Numbered from the stretch's first letter, positions 53,508 through 63,647 are shown. The stretch: 64,000 nt of DNA from Enterovibrio norvegicus FF-33 (GCF_000286835.2 NZ_AJYD02000038.1:2015004-2079003); one strand, 5' to 3'. The notes: generated by a model not told the origin, from the letters alone. Numbers and translations are program-made.

Positions 53508-54860
53508 ATGCTACGCCATTACTTATCTGTCATTTTTTCTGTTGGCTTGCTCCTCGGTGGCACCTCTTCTGCTTTTGCTGCTGGAATTTTAAACCTAGGG
53601 ACAGGGGACGCGCGATCTTTATCCTTTGATGCCGTGATCGGCACCGTTTTCATCTCCGATCCAGACGTCGCCGACTATCAAGTTATCGACAACAACCGTC
53701 TTGTGGTTTTTGGACGTGAAATAGGCACCACCACACTGATTGTTTTTGGTGAAAACAGTCGAACACTCACCAAAAAGAAAATTGTCGTTAACCAAAGCCT
53801 CACCAAGATTGAGCAAATTTTGGCGATTCAATACCCCAATGTCGAAGTGTCAGTACTTAACCTTGGCGAGCAAGTCGTACTTTCAGGTTTTGTGCCCACG
53901 CAAAAAGAAAAAAATGAGATCTATTCCATTGTTGGGGAATTGTTGAAAAAGAAATTCACCGAACGGCGAACGGAATGGAAAACGTCAACACGAGAAAGTT
54001 TCGATATCGATTTCATGGCGCGACGCACCTATGACGGATTGGTGAATAATCTAGAAGTCGCGGTCACAAAACAGGTCAACGTCAAACTCACCATTGCTGA
54101 GGTCAACAGCTCGCTGGTTAACGAACTGGGCATTAAATGGGGAACGATCTTTTCCGACGGATTTGGCGGTAACGGACAGTTCTTTCGAGGCATTACTGGC
54201 TTTAATGGTAGCGCGACCAACATTGCGGCTTACATCTCAGCCATTAATGACGACAATGTCGGTCAAGTGCTTTCGGAGCCGAATGTTTCGGTGATTTCTG
54301 GCGAAACGGCAAGCTTCTTAGTCGGCGGTGAAATCCCGATCACCTATCGTATTGATGATGGCTATCGCATTGAATATAAAGAGTTCGGTATTGGCCTTGA
54401 TTTGGCTGCCGAAGTGCTTCGCGACGACAAAATCAAGCTGTCCATCATGCCGCAAGTCAGCTCAGTGGACAGTCAATACGGCGATACCTTACTCGACATC
54501 CCATCATTTAAAGTACGACGCGCTCGCACCACGTTAGAACTGGGTGACGGTGACAGCTTTGTACTGGCAGGCTTGCTCAGCAGTGAAGACGAAGAAGCCT
54601 TATCTAAAATTCCGTTTATCGGTGATGTGCCTATCTTGGGTGCTCTTTTTCGCCATACCTCAACAACCCGCCGAAAAACCGAGTTGATTATCGTCGCCAC
54701 GGTTTCACTGGTGGAGCCAATTTCTTCAACCAACGTCAAACTGCCCAGTATGCAGCGAACGTCCGCACTGTCTCGGTTCTTTGGTGTAGGTATAAACAGT
54801 TCTCCTGAAGTGTCGAAGTGGCAGGAAGAAATCCTCTCAACTGGAGGCTTCAAAAAATGA
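53508..54860 (+). CDS. rcpA: RcpA/CpaC, Tad secretin
   Basis: A 450-residue outer membrane secretin with a signal peptide (ending SAFA). The N-terminal part is a pilus-formation domain (GDARSLSFDAVIGTVFISDP), followed by a BON-like segment and the secretin domain (about 230-420) with VLSEPNVSVISGETASFLVGG and the late SSEDEEALSKIPFIGDVPIL. It forms the outer membrane pore for the Flp pilus. ATG 53508 with AGAGAGCAAG upstream. Confidence 0.92.
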   Translation: MLRHYLSVIFSVGLLLGGTSSAFAAGILNLGTGDARSLSFDAVIGTVFISDPDVADYQVIDNNRLVVFGREIGTTTLIVFGENSRTLTKKKIVVNQSLTKIEQILAIQYPNVEVSVLNLGEQVVLSGFVPTQKEKNEIYSIVGELLKKKFTERRTEWKTSTRESFDIDFMARRTYDGLVNNLEVAVTKQVNVKLTIAEVNSSLVNELGIKWGTIFSDGFGGNGQFFRGITGFNGSATNIAAYISAINDDNVGQVLSEPNVSVISGETASFLVGGEIPITYRIDDGYRIEYKEFGIGLDLAAEVLRDDKIKLSIMPQVSSVDSQYGDTLLDIPSFKVRRARTTLELGDGDSFVLAGLLSSEDEEALSKIPFIGDVPILGALFRHTSTTRRKTELIIVATVSLVEPISSTNVKLPSMQRTSALSRFFGVGINSSPEVSKWQEEILSTGGFKK

Positions 54861-55411
54861 TGATCATTAAGCACAGAGCAACACTATTTCTTTCGTTGGC
54901 ACTTGCAACCACCTTAATGGGCTGCGCCACAGGGCCTGCTATTACGGGTAGCCACCTATTAGTGACCCCTGTTGTTTACGAATATTCGGTGACTGTCAAA
55001 AATAAGGCTCTGCAGCACGCGCAGAAAGAAATTTCAGCATACTTGGAGCAAAACGAATATGCATTGTTGGTACATGGTGCCACGATTTCATGGAATGGTA
55101 GACACGGAAAGACGATTGCGAAACATGCACAACAGTGGCTCATAAAACGCGGTATCTCTCTGGATAAATTGTTGCTCTCAGAAGCCAAAACCATGAGCAA
55201 AAGCACGGGAACAAAACAAAGCAACGTGACCCTGTCCACCACCATCCATCAGGTACAAAACCCAGCGTGTGGTTACGCCGTTATCGGTCAATATCATCGT
55301 AACAATGATGGTTGTATCCATGAGGCGATGCGATGGGAATCCATGGTGTATCCGGAAAACAAGCTTGCTGGGCAAGGACGTCTTTCTATTATCACACCAG
55401 ACACCCTATAA
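54857..55411 (+). CDS. RcpB-position/CpaD-like pilus lipoprotein
   Basis: A 184-residue lipoprotein, lipobox LMGC with Cys23. The rest is soluble and has no strong motif except GATISWNGRHGKTIAKHAQQW. By position between rcpA and tadZ it fills the place of rcpB/cpaD, an outer membrane accessory of the Tad system. The ATG at 54857 overlaps the rcpA stop, and a GGAGG site is about ten bases upstream; a second ATG lies at 54860. Confidence 0.7.
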   Translation: MMIIKHRATLFLSLALATTLMGCATGPAITGSHLLVTPVVYEYSVTVKNKALQHAQKEISAYLEQNEYALLVHGATISWNGRHGKTIAKHAQQWLIKRGISLDKLLLSEAKTMSKSTGTKQSNVTLSTTIHQVQNPACGYAVIGQYHRNNDGCIHEAMRWESMVYPENKLAGQGRLSIITPDTL

Positions 55412-55423
55412 AGGAGGTTATCT

Positions 55424-56686
55424 ATGTTAGATTTTGGCGATCTCCTAAAAAAAGAAACGACTGACAGCGAACCTGCGATCGGGAGCCAGCATGGCCTGAA
55501 GTCTCTGCAATTCTTTCGTACTGAAGAAGTTAAAATTCTGGTGGATGAGACCTTCAGATTTGATGGTCACTCAGTCCCCATTTCCTATGCGTACAAATTC
55601 AAAGATATTCCCACGCAGGTCGAAGAGCATAACGCTCAACTCGTGGTCATTGATTTAGTTGGCTGCCCAGACACGCTCAAAGAGTGTCGCCAGTTATCTG
55701 CTCGGCTACCCTCTTATCTTTCTGTCATCATTCTGGGGGATGTGGATGCAATTTCAGTGATCCGAGAATTAAAATCACTGGGCTTTTACTACCTTTTTTG
55801 GCCTGTCGATAAAATTGAGTTGGCCGAGTTTGTTGATACGGTCTTAACGCGACATATTGAAGCGAACTCTCTCCACGGTCGACGCAAAGCCAAGCGTATT
55901 GGTGTAATTGGCATGCGTGGCGGCGTGGGCACCACCATGCTCACCGCAGAACTTAGCTGGATTTTATCCAACGATAAACAGACGTCGTGTCTTGTTGTCG
56001 ATCACAACTACCTTTCCAGCAATCTCGATATTTTCCTCGGCATCAAAAACCGCGAAAAACGGCGGCTTAACGATACAGAAACCGGCGGGGGAGAAATCGA
56101 TCAAACATCATCCAAAAACCTCGTCACACGCGTGAGTAACCGCCTTGATTATCTCGCCCTCGGACTCAGCGACGAACGATCTGCAGATCTGGATGAGATG
56201 ACTGAATTGGTGCTCAATTATCTCGCCCCAGACACGAATTTTATTCTCGACGATTACTCCGCGTCCGTCGGGTTTGATATACAGCCCAGAAACTTATTAA
56301 AAACGCTGGATGTTGCCGTGCTGGTGATGGAACCGACCATTTCTTGTCTACGCGAAACCGCCGCGATGCTCAGTAAAATGAAAAAGTTATTCGAAGAGCC
56401 TGAATACAAACGCACCGTGCGTATCATTTTAGTGTTGAACAACCACCGTGCTTCCCGCTTTAACAGCGTGACGCAGGCGGAAGTCGAAAAGTACCTAGAT
56501 GTTCCCGTCAACATTGTTCTCCCCTACGAGATCACGGTGGAAGAAGCGCTGTTGAATGGCACCTATCTCAGTGCCGGGAAATCTAAAATTGGCACCCAGA
56601 TCAAGCACCTTTGCTCACGGATCATCGGCGAAGAAATCGCCCCTAAACGTAAGCTTTTCTCCTTTACACGTTCCAGTAGCGAGTAA
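55424..56686 (+). CDS. tadZ: TadZ/CpaE, pilus localisation ATPase
   Basis: A 420-residue protein with an atypical receiver domain (about 35-150) and a ParA/MinD-type ATPase domain (about 160-400). Walker A is MRGGVGTTML, so the lysine before the final Thr pair is absent as in other TadZ/CpaE members. LVVDHNYLSSNLDIFLG is Walker A'. It positions the Tad machine at a pole. AAGGAGG is 12 bases before the ATG. Confidence 0.9.
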   Translation: MLDFGDLLKKETTDSEPAIGSQHGLKSLQFFRTEEVKILVDETFRFDGHSVPISYAYKFKDIPTQVEEHNAQLVVIDLVGCPDTLKECRQLSARLPSYLSVIILGDVDAISVIRELKSLGFYYLFWPVDKIELAEFVDTVLTRHIEANSLHGRRKAKRIGVIGMRGGVGTTMLTAELSWILSNDKQTSCLVVDHNYLSSNLDIFLGIKNREKRRLNDTETGGGEIDQTSSKNLVTRVSNRLDYLALGLSDERSADLDEMTELVLNYLAPDTNFILDDYSASVGFDIQPRNLLKTLDVAVLVMEPTISCLRETAAMLSKMKKLFEEPEYKRTVRIILVLNNHRASRFNSVTQAEVEKYLDVPVNIVLPYEITVEEALLNGTYLSAGKSKIGTQIKHLCSRIIGEEIAPKRKLFSFTRSSSE

Positions 56687-56692
56687 TTATTT

Positions 56693-57970
56693 ATGCTTGG
56701 TCCAAAGGAACTCTATCGCTCATTCCGCGAACGTATTTTTGATGCCATTGACGCGGAAGCCATTACCACGCTGTCGAAAGAAGAGCTAAACAGTCAGCTC
56801 ACCCAAGCCATTAACCTGCTAACAGAGCAGGACAATGTGCCCATGCCAACATCACTTCGCAATGACTATGTGAAGATGATGTATGACGAACTTCGTGGGC
56901 TGGGTCCCATTCAATCATTGATTGAAGATGACTCTATTTCCGACATCATGATCAATGGGCCTCAAGCCGTTTTCATTGAGCGAAACGGCTTGGTTGAGAA
57001 ATCACCCATTACCTTTATCGACAACGAACAACTCCTTACCATCGCCAAGCGTATTGCCGCCAAAGTGGGGCGTCGCGTTGATGAATCTGTCCCACTGTGT
57101 GATGCACGCCTCATGGACGGTAGTCGAGTCAATATCGTTTTACCGCCCATCGCCATTGATGGCGCGTCGATTTCCATTCGTAAATTCAAAAAGAAAAGCA
57201 TCGGTTTTGGTGATCTCATTGAGTTTGGAGCGATGAGCCCGGAAGTCGCCAAACTGATGGTAATTGCCTCTCGCTGTCGGCTCAACATCGTGATTTCTGG
57301 TGGTACCGGCTCAGGCAAAACCACCATGATGAACGCCCTATCCCAGTACATTTCGGAAAGAGAGCGGATTGTCACCATTGAGGATGCGGCAGAACTGCGA
57401 TTGCAACAGCCTCACATTGTTCGTTTAGAAACACGCACAGCAGGCATTGAAGGCACGGGCGAAATTAACCAACGGAATTTGGTGATAAACGCACTTCGCA
57501 TGCGCCCCGACCGCATCATTATTGGTGAGTGTCGTGGCTCTGAAGCCTTTGAAATGCTGCAAGCGATGAACACGGGACATGATGGCTCCATGACCACCCT
57601 TCACGCTAACAACCCACGCGATGCCATTTCCCGTATCGAAAGCATGGTGATGATGGCGACAGCGTCGCTCCCTTTGGAAGCCATTCGACGCACCGTAGTG
57701 AGCGCCGTCGATGTCATCATTCAGATCAGTCGACTACATGATGGTAGCCGCAAAGTGATGAGCATCAGTGAAGTGATTGGCATGGAAGGCCAGAACGTGG
57801 TGATGGAAGAAATATTCCGCTTTGAACACCAGGGGCTATCAAGTAAAGGCAAAGTGTTGGGTGATTTCGTGACCGCCGGTTTAATGGAGCGCTCTGCTTT
57901 GTATGAAAAGGCACGTTATTTCGGTCTTGAAAAAGAACTAAACAGCATTTTCAGTGGAGTAACTGCATGA
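56693..57970 (+). CDS. tadA: TadA/CpaF, secretion ATPase
   Basis: A 425-residue type II/IV secretion ATPase. Walker A ISGGTGSGKTT is near residue 205, followed by the Asp/His boxes (VTIEDAAELRLQQPHIVRLETR, given here in part) and TGHDGSMTTLHANNPRDA. The N-terminal domain includes DSISDIMINGP. It powers Flp assembly at the inner membrane with TadB and TadC. The ATG at 56693 has no clear ribosome-binding site; coupling with tadZ, six bases upstream, is likely. Confidence 0.93.
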   Translation: MLGPKELYRSFRERIFDAIDAEAITTLSKEELNSQLTQAINLLTEQDNVPMPTSLRNDYVKMMYDELRGLGPIQSLIEDDSISDIMINGPQAVFIERNGLVEKSPITFIDNEQLLTIAKRIAAKVGRRVDESVPLCDARLMDGSRVNIVLPPIAIDGASISIRKFKKKSIGFGDLIEFGAMSPEVAKLMVIASRCRLNIVISGGTGSGKTTMMNALSQYISERERIVTIEDAAELRLQQPHIVRLETRTAGIEGTGEINQRNLVINALRMRPDRIIIGECRGSEAFEMLQAMNTGHDGSMTTLHANNPRDAISRIESMVMMATASLPLEAIRRTVVSAVDVIIQISRLHDGSRKVMSISEVIGMEGQNVVMEEIFRFEHQGLSSKGKVLGDFVTAGLMERSALYEKARYFGLEKELNSIFSGVTA

Positions 57971-58893
57971 TTGCGAACCTTATCTATTGCCTATTCGTGG
58001 CTGTAGGTTTGTATATTTTTCACAAGCAAACGCGACTAAAAGCCCGCCGAGAAAGTATGCTTCGTGATAACAACCCACTGCCTGTCACACGATTTTTAGA
58101 AAACCGTGCCGTAGACATGGAAGCCCTAACACAAACGACCTTGCCACAGCGTATACGCCGATATGCTGAAAATATTTTCGCTGGCATTGGTGAATTTGCC
58201 TTACTCAAAATCGTCGCATTTTACTTCGTCACTGCGTCTGCTGGGGTTTATATGCTCTCGACGTTATTCAAGGTCGGCACGCTTGCTGGTCTTGTTATTG
58301 TCTTGCCACTCGCGACTTTTTTAGGGATTCGCTATCTCGATATACGCGCTCAACGGGCATTTGAAAATCATTTCCCTGATGCACTGAATATGATTGCGAG
58401 CTCAGTGTCTGCGGGCGAAAGTTTGCTTCACGCGATCCAATTTGTCGGTCAATCGCTCGACAACATTGTCGGAAAAGAATTTAAAATCATGGGGGAGCGA
58501 CTTAACATGGGGGAGTCTACGGACACCGTTTTTCGCAAAGCCTGTTCCCGTTTCCCAACCCCTGCTTTTCAATTTTTTGTTATCTCTATGCGCGTCAATG
58601 TGAATCGCGGTGGACAATTGCGTCATGTGATCACGCGATTGAATCGGGTGTTGTTTGATGCCAGAAGCATTGACATGAAAAAGCGTGCAATGACCGCTGA
58701 AGCAAGAATGTCAGCGTATATCGTGTGTGCCATCCCGTTCTTTTTCTTGTTTGGTGTCATGCGGTTACTCAGCCCGGAAAATTATGACTTTGTCATGAAT
58801 AATCCTGAAGGTCGTCCTTTGCTTTATTACACATTGATTAGTCAAGCGATAGGCATGTCTATCATCACTGCCTTGATGCGGAGCGTAAAGTAA
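57967..58893 (+). CDS. tadB: TadB, inner membrane platform protein
   Basis: A 308-residue GspF-family protein with two membrane helices at about 70-115, a cytoplasmic T2SF domain (FPDALNMIASSVSAGESLLHA) and two more helices at the C-terminus. Interacts with TadC and the ATPase TadA. ATGA overlap with tadA; TAATG overlap with tadC. Confidence 0.92.
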   Translation: MIANLIYCLFVAVGLYIFHKQTRLKARRESMLRDNNPLPVTRFLENRAVDMEALTQTTLPQRIRRYAENIFAGIGEFALLKIVAFYFVTASAGVYMLSTLFKVGTLAGLVIVLPLATFLGIRYLDIRAQRAFENHFPDALNMIASSVSAGESLLHAIQFVGQSLDNIVGKEFKIMGERLNMGESTDTVFRKACSRFPTPAFQFFVISMRVNVNRGGQLRHVITRLNRVLFDARSIDMKKRAMTAEARMSAYIVCAIPFFFLFGVMRLLSPENYDFVMNNPEGRPLLYYTLISQAIGMSIITALMRSVK

Positions 58894-59759
58894 TGAGCGG
58901 TTTATCGTTAGTGCTGTACGCACTATTTTTCACCTTTGGGGGCGCGTTGCTGTTGACGATTGGCTATACCTCCATGCGTCGCCATCGCTCTATCAAAGGC
59001 ACCTTGACGACCTCGGTTGAAAAGCCATCAGCCATGGCGGAGATTTCACGGATCGCGTCGAGTTTCTTTTCCGCTACCAACACGGAAATTTCTGAAAAAT
59101 TTATCGGCGCGGGTTTCTACAACACACGCTTTGCCCCTTATTACTTTCTCGTGAAATACACCGTTGGCGCGGTGGGTTTCGGCATTATCTTATTTGCCGG
59201 TGATAAACCCCTGCTAGAAGACTACCAAACAAAAATCATGTGGTTGAGCCTGCTTGTGGTGCTGGTCATTATTGCGCCAGACATGTACCTCGAAATGCGC
59301 CGCCGTTCACTCGCGGGGAAAATCACCCGTCAACTTCCCTACCTACTCGATATCATGGGAGTTTGCGTTCAGACCGGTATGACGGTTGAAACCACACTGT
59401 TCTACCTGACCTCAGAAATGGCTGCGTTTGACCGCGATATTGCCTACGTACTCAAACGACTACGAGACAGAGCGCAAACCGTGGGTTTAGACAAAGCCTT
59501 GCTAGAACTTCACGACCGTGTACCCGCCCCTGAAATGCACAGCTTTGTGATGACACTAACGCAAAGTATGAAACACGGCACATCTATCTATGAAGTGCTC
59601 TCTACGCTGGCGAGAGACATTCGTGAGATTCAGTTACTTTCGCTAGAAGAAAAAGCGGGAAAGCTATCATCGAAAATGTCTGTGCCACTCATTTTATTCA
59701 TCGTGATGCCTATCGTGATTCTCATCACGGCACCAGGAATTATGAGGATGCTCGGATAA
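58893..59759 (+). CDS. tadC: TadC, inner membrane platform protein
   Basis: A 288-residue GspF-family protein, partner of TadB. A first helix at residues 5-25, a helix pair near 85-135, the T2SF domain (LPYLLDIMGVCVQTGMTVE) and a C-terminal helix (LILFIVMPIVILITAPGIM). Overlaps tadB and tadD by single bases (TAATG). Confidence 0.92.
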   Translation: MSGLSLVLYALFFTFGGALLLTIGYTSMRRHRSIKGTLTTSVEKPSAMAEISRIASSFFSATNTEISEKFIGAGFYNTRFAPYYFLVKYTVGAVGFGIILFAGDKPLLEDYQTKIMWLSLLVVLVIIAPDMYLEMRRRSLAGKITRQLPYLLDIMGVCVQTGMTVETTLFYLTSEMAAFDRDIAYVLKRLRDRAQTVGLDKALLELHDRVPAPEMHSFVMTLTQSMKHGTSIYEVLSTLARDIREIQLLSLEEKAGKLSSKMSVPLILFIVMPIVILITAPGIMRMLG

Positions 59760-61240
59760 TGAAAATACCCTTAGCGCTAGCCACAACCTTGCTGGTTGTG
59801 AGTTGTACCACCTCGTCACCTAGCGATTACGCACGCCAAAACGGCGAGAAACTTCTCATGGATTCTGGCAGCTATTCTGCACTCATCACACGGTATCAGA
59901 CAGAATTACAAAAAGAGCCAAGTGCCGAGGTACGCCACAAGCTTGCCAATGTGCATTACTTAATGGGGGATCCTGAAGCCGCGATGTTCCAGCTCTCTCA
60001 AATTCCACCAAAGGCTCGGAATACAGCCGAACTTGCCTTGCTTCGCGCCAACGTGTTTTTCGATCAAGGCAAAATGCCATCAGCAGAACAATACACAAAC
60101 GCAGCGATTCGCATAGATAACGAATTGGGCGAAGCACATAACTTGAGAGGCCTGATATTGGCTGGCAAAGGTCAATTGGCGGAGGCGAAAGTCGCGTTTG
60201 AATCGGCAAGGCAATTTCATTTCGATGATGCGACGGTCAAGAACAATCTGGCGATGATTGCAATGCTGCAAGGGGATTTTGATCAAGCCATTGATATTTT
60301 AATGCCTTTGGTACAAAGCGGACGTGCCGACGATACTGCCAAAGCCAATCTGGTACTGGCTTTTGCCAAAGCAGGACGTACCCGAGCATTTAGCCAAATG
60401 CTCGCAGGCAGTGAAAGCGATATCCATCTGGCTGAGAAATTCCAAAGCCTGAATAGCGCTAAGATCCATCATTCTCAGTTGACGCCGACGACCACATTAA
60501 CAAACCTAATCCAATCCACTGCGGGGCTAAGCACTATCGCAAAAGTGCCATCGCCTTCACCAAACAACGCATCTTCATCAACAATAGCAAAGGCTCCTTC
60601 CTCCAACTTGGTTAAGGCCATGCATTCAGCCCAACCAAAACACAGTGTCGTACTAGAAGCCAAGCCGGAAAAAACACAACCTGAGCCCTTAGCTCTCAAA
60701 GCCATCAATACAGCAGCAAACCAAGACATAGCGTCAGATATCGAGAAAACCAAAGAGCATGCCCGTGATCCTCTTACATTGGCGCGAGAGCGAGTAAAAG
60801 CAGCCAAAGAAAAAAAAGCAAAGCAGGTTGCCGAACTGGCCACAGCAGCAAAAGCGAAAGAAATTGCAGAAGCTAAAGCGAAAAAACGGAAAACCAGCAG
60901 CAAGAAACGATCTCGCAAACTCATTACTGCTATGCAATACCAACCCGTCACGGCCAACGGCAGTGGCAACGAGCAGTATGTCGCCACGGCTGATTTTGAA
61001 TTGGGAAAAGTGCGCACCATGTTCCTCGAGAAACGAAAAAAATGGGTGTTTGACGTGCGAGGTGCAAAGGATTTCACCACCAAAAGAAAACAATACTTTA
61101 AAGAGGGCCCCGCAAAGATGATCGAGCTTGGCGAACACAAAAACTACGTGCGAATTGTGCTTACGCTTCGTGATGGCGCGAAAGGTAAACCCGTTGTCGC
61201 TGTAGACGGTAACACGCTCACTATTCGCTGGGAGGCTTAA
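59759..61240 (+). CDS. tadD: TadD TPR lipoprotein with an AMIN-like C-terminal extension
   Basis: A 493-residue lipoprotein with lipobox VVSC (Cys16). TPR repeats occupy about 30-220 (LGEAHNLRGLILAGKGQLAEA). A low-complexity Ser/Pro/Lys/Ala linker with an AKEKKAKQ-type coil follows (about 245-395), then a C-terminal beta-rich domain (about 405-493, VRTMFLEKRKKWVFDVRG and YVRIVLTLRDGAKGKP) that looks like an AMIN-type peptidoglycan-binding module. Typical TadD proteins end after the TPRs near 250 residues. The extension may anchor the machine to the wall. The AMIN call is by eye. Confidence 0.85.
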   Translation: MKIPLALATTLLVVSCTTSSPSDYARQNGEKLLMDSGSYSALITRYQTELQKEPSAEVRHKLANVHYLMGDPEAAMFQLSQIPPKARNTAELALLRANVFFDQGKMPSAEQYTNAAIRIDNELGEAHNLRGLILAGKGQLAEAKVAFESARQFHFDDATVKNNLAMIAMLQGDFDQAIDILMPLVQSGRADDTAKANLVLAFAKAGRTRAFSQMLAGSESDIHLAEKFQSLNSAKIHHSQLTPTTTLTNLIQSTAGLSTIAKVPSPSPNNASSSTIAKAPSSNLVKAMHSAQPKHSVVLEAKPEKTQPEPLALKAINTAANQDIASDIEKTKEHARDPLTLARERVKAAKEKKAKQVAELATAAKAKEIAEAKAKKRKTSSKKRSRKLITAMQYQPVTANGSGNEQYVATADFELGKVRTMFLEKRKKWVFDVRGAKDFTTKRKQYFKEGPAKMIELGEHKNYVRIVLTLRDGAKGKPVVAVDGNTLTIRWEA

Positions 61241-61249
61241 CGATAAGCT

Positions 61250-61777
61250 ATGCGTTTATTACCACAAAACACAACAATGTCATCGCTTAAACAAAAGCCG
61301 TTGCACAGAAGAGCCACATCAAAGAAGCAACAGGGTATTGTCAGTATCGAGTTCGCGATGGGTTTCATTATGCTCTTTTACTCAATGATTGCTTGGGCAG
61401 AAATATGTGTGATGGGCTTTATTTCTTCCGTTGTCGATTATTCTATTTCAGAGTCATCACGCGCGGCACGAACCTCAGCCAATGCGGATTATGAAGCGCT
61501 ATTTCGCGAAGCTTTGCTTGATAGCGACCAACTGTGGGTGAAGATCGTTGACCCAAACAAATTTGATGTCTCAGTGCGCTATTTCACCTCCTTTAACCAA
61601 GTCAGTAATCCGGCATTTAGTGGCGGAAGCAACAGAGAGAATAATCCCATTGCGCTCTATCGCATCAGCTATGAATACAAGCCAATTTTTGCCCTATTTT
61701 TTGATGACGAGTCCGTGACACTGTCACGTGAAGTTTTTGGCCTACAAGAGTTTGAGCGTGATGCATTCAGTCAGTAA
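61250..61777 (+). CDS. tadE: TadE-like pseudopilin
   Basis: A 175-residue protein with a leader ending KKQQG and the pseudopilin helix IVSIEFAMGFIMLFYSMIAW; Glu at position 5 of the mature part follows the TadE rule. The periplasmic part is soluble. The ATG at 61250 is used here, but 61277 (MSSLKQ) is also possible. A GGAGG site lies 14 bases before 61250. Processed by TadV. Confidence 0.88.
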   Translation: MRLLPQNTTMSSLKQKPLHRRATSKKQQGIVSIEFAMGFIMLFYSMIAWAEICVMGFISSVVDYSISESSRAARTSANADYEALFREALLDSDQLWVKIVDPNKFDVSVRYFTSFNQVSNPAFSGGSNRENNPIALYRISYEYKPIFALFFDDESVTLSREVFGLQEFERDAFSQ

Positions 61778-62312
61778 ACAACGTGGTGTTTTTATCATCG
61801 AACTTTCGATGGTCTTACTCGTACTTAGCCTAATCATCGTGTTTAGCATGGACGTGGTGGTCAAACAAACCGTGAAAGGTAAGCTCGATCGCCTTTCCTA
61901 TTCCTTAGTTAGCCTATTGCGAGAACGCTCACAGCTGTTCGAGGGCAATGAAACCATGACCTTCGAAGAGGCCGCTAAGTCGTTTTCACTCATACAACGC
62001 TCGCTCAACAGCACCATGGGCAACTTCGACATTTCACGCCTAGGTATGGTGATCGAGCAGCAAAGATTCGATGCAAATAAAAACCCCATTACTGCCGTTG
62101 TGAACCAACATATTTTTACTCTAGGTGCATATTCCTGTGAGCCCGAGGAAGCGCTCAGGCAAAAAGTGGCTCTCTCTCCTGTGACTCAGTTTGATAACAA
62201 GTTGGCACTTTATCAGGTCACGCTGTGCTATCGCACCGACAATTGGTACGGCGATTTGGCTGGCGAAACATTCGAGCGCGTTCGCTCTATCTCTCTTTCT
62301 TTCGGTCGATAG
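61761..62312 (+). CDS. tadF: TadF-like pseudopilin
   Basis: A 183-residue pseudopilin-like protein. The short leader ends KQRG and the helix VFIIELSMVLLVLSLIIVF has Glu5 of the motif. The periplasmic part is soluble with two cysteines. The ATG at 61761 lies inside the tadE 3' end (17-base overlap), so it is translationally coupled. A longer frame upstream exists but lies within tadE. Confidence 0.85.
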   Translation: MHSVSKQRGVFIIELSMVLLVLSLIIVFSMDVVVKQTVKGKLDRLSYSLVSLLRERSQLFEGNETMTFEEAAKSFSLIQRSLNSTMGNFDISRLGMVIEQQRFDANKNPITAVVNQHIFTLGAYSCEPEEALRQKVALSPVTQFDNKLALYQVTLCYRTDNWYGDLAGETFERVRSISLSFGR

Positions 62313-62321
62313 GAAATCACC

Positions 62322-63647
62322 ATGCAGGTTTCTTTGCCTTCTCATCAACGCGGCATTGCCTCCATCATCTTTGTCATCATCTTCCCGCTGCTTTTCAGTG
62401 TTTTCGCACTCGCGGTGGAATCGACGCGTTACCTACAAACACATGCACGGATCGGTGATAGCGTTGAAGTTGCGTCACTTGCAGTCGCCGCAAATGCAAC
62501 CTTCGACACCACGACCAATCAGGAATTAGCAAAAGGTATTGTCGACGCGTATGTGCCTGATGGTGAAATCACCCTATCAGACATTAATATCGTACGTAAA
62601 AGTTGCGATCAGATATACGGCAGCAACTGCGGGAAACCTGGGATATACGATAAAGAGGGGCTGGTATTCACCGAATACAGAGTCACTCTCAGCTCAGAAT
62701 TTGAATCTTGGTACCCAGAAGATGACTATGCTGCTGGCTATGAAGAAACCTTGGTATTAGAAGGCTCAGCCGTCGCGCGAAAGTACCAAGGGTTTACTAT
62801 TGATGTCGCCTTTGTGGCAGATTTTTCAGGCTCCATGCTGGATAGTTGGAATGGCGACACAAAGTACTTAGGCGTGATTAAGGTGATTTCAGATATCACT
62901 CAAAAACTCGAAGCGTTTAATGAGTCAACAGAACTTGAGCTCAATGGTCAGCGCATCCTCAACCGCGTTTCCTTAATTGGTTACAATATGTATCCCCATG
63001 ATGGAAGCCGCTATTACAGCAATGTGGACTATTACGGGAACTATTCGAGCCTAACTTGGGAGTGGTGGAAAAACATTCCCAACATCAATTTTAATGCGAC
63101 AGTCTCCGACCCACTAAATAACAAGCGTACCAGTATCACCGGCCGATACGCCCAGGATTATTCATCATTCAGAACACTCGATCTCACTGAAGACTTCCCG
63201 AGTTTTCGATCAACCATTTCGCGTTTCTATCCTTCTTACGGTACGGCGTCCTATGAAGGAATCATTGAAGCTGGGAAGATTGTTAACCGCGGCAAGAACG
63301 TGAGAAAACTTATCATCGTGCTTTCTGATGGCGAAGATTCTCCTAACCAAAATAATTCCAGTGACAATAGATACCCCGGCTATGCCGCACTTCAGCTCTA
63401 CAACCGTGGCCTTTGCGATAATATTCTTAGCTCATTAGAAAGCAATAATATTGAGGGAAGACAAGTAGAAGCAAAGATTTTCGTCATCGGATTTGGCTAT
63501 GACATTGATAAGAACCCGGGGCTAAAAATCTGTGCTGGCGAGGACAATATTCAATCGGCTGATTCGTATCAGGAGATCTACGACACGGTGCTCGAACTCA
63601 TCAGCGAAGAAGTAGGCCACCTCTATTTCCGTCACTACGATCAATAA
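62322..63647 (+). CDS. tadG: TadG-like protein with von Willebrand A domain
   Basis: A 441-residue protein. The leader (HQRG) and helix IASIIFVIIFPLLFSVFALAVE resemble TadE-type proteins. A von Willebrand factor A domain begins near residue 160 with the metal-site motif VADFSGSMLDSW, and continues to YEGIIEAGKIVNRG and KLIIVLSDGED. It is probably a minor, adhesive or regulatory part of the Flp pilus. It starts nine bases after the tadF stop. Confidence 0.9.
   Translation: MQVSLPSHQRGIASIIFVIIFPLLFSVFALAVESTRYLQTHARIGDSVEVASLAVAANATFDTTTNQELAKGIVDAYVPDGEITLSDINIVRKSCDQIYGSNCGKPGIYDKEGLVFTEYRVTLSSEFESWYPEDDYAAGYEETLVLEGSAVARKYQGFTIDVAFVADFSGSMLDSWNGDTKYLGVIKVISDITQKLEAFNESTELELNGQRILNRVSLIGYNMYPHDGSRYYSNVDYYGNYSSLTWEWWKNIPNINFNATVSDPLNNKRTSITGRYAQDYSSFRTLDLTEDFPSFRSTISRFYPSYGTASYEGIIEAGKIVNRGKNVRKLIIVLSDGEDSPNQNNSSDNRYPGYAALQLYNRGLCDNILSSLESNNIEGRQVEAKIFVIGFGYDIDKNPGLKICAGEDNIQSADSYQEIYDTVLELISEEVGHLYFRHYDQ

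Noticed and set aside
60475-61140. Long minus-strand frame inside tadD
   Set aside because: It arises from the low-complexity Lys/Ala/Ser part of tadD and is Phe/Ser-rich without a start signal.
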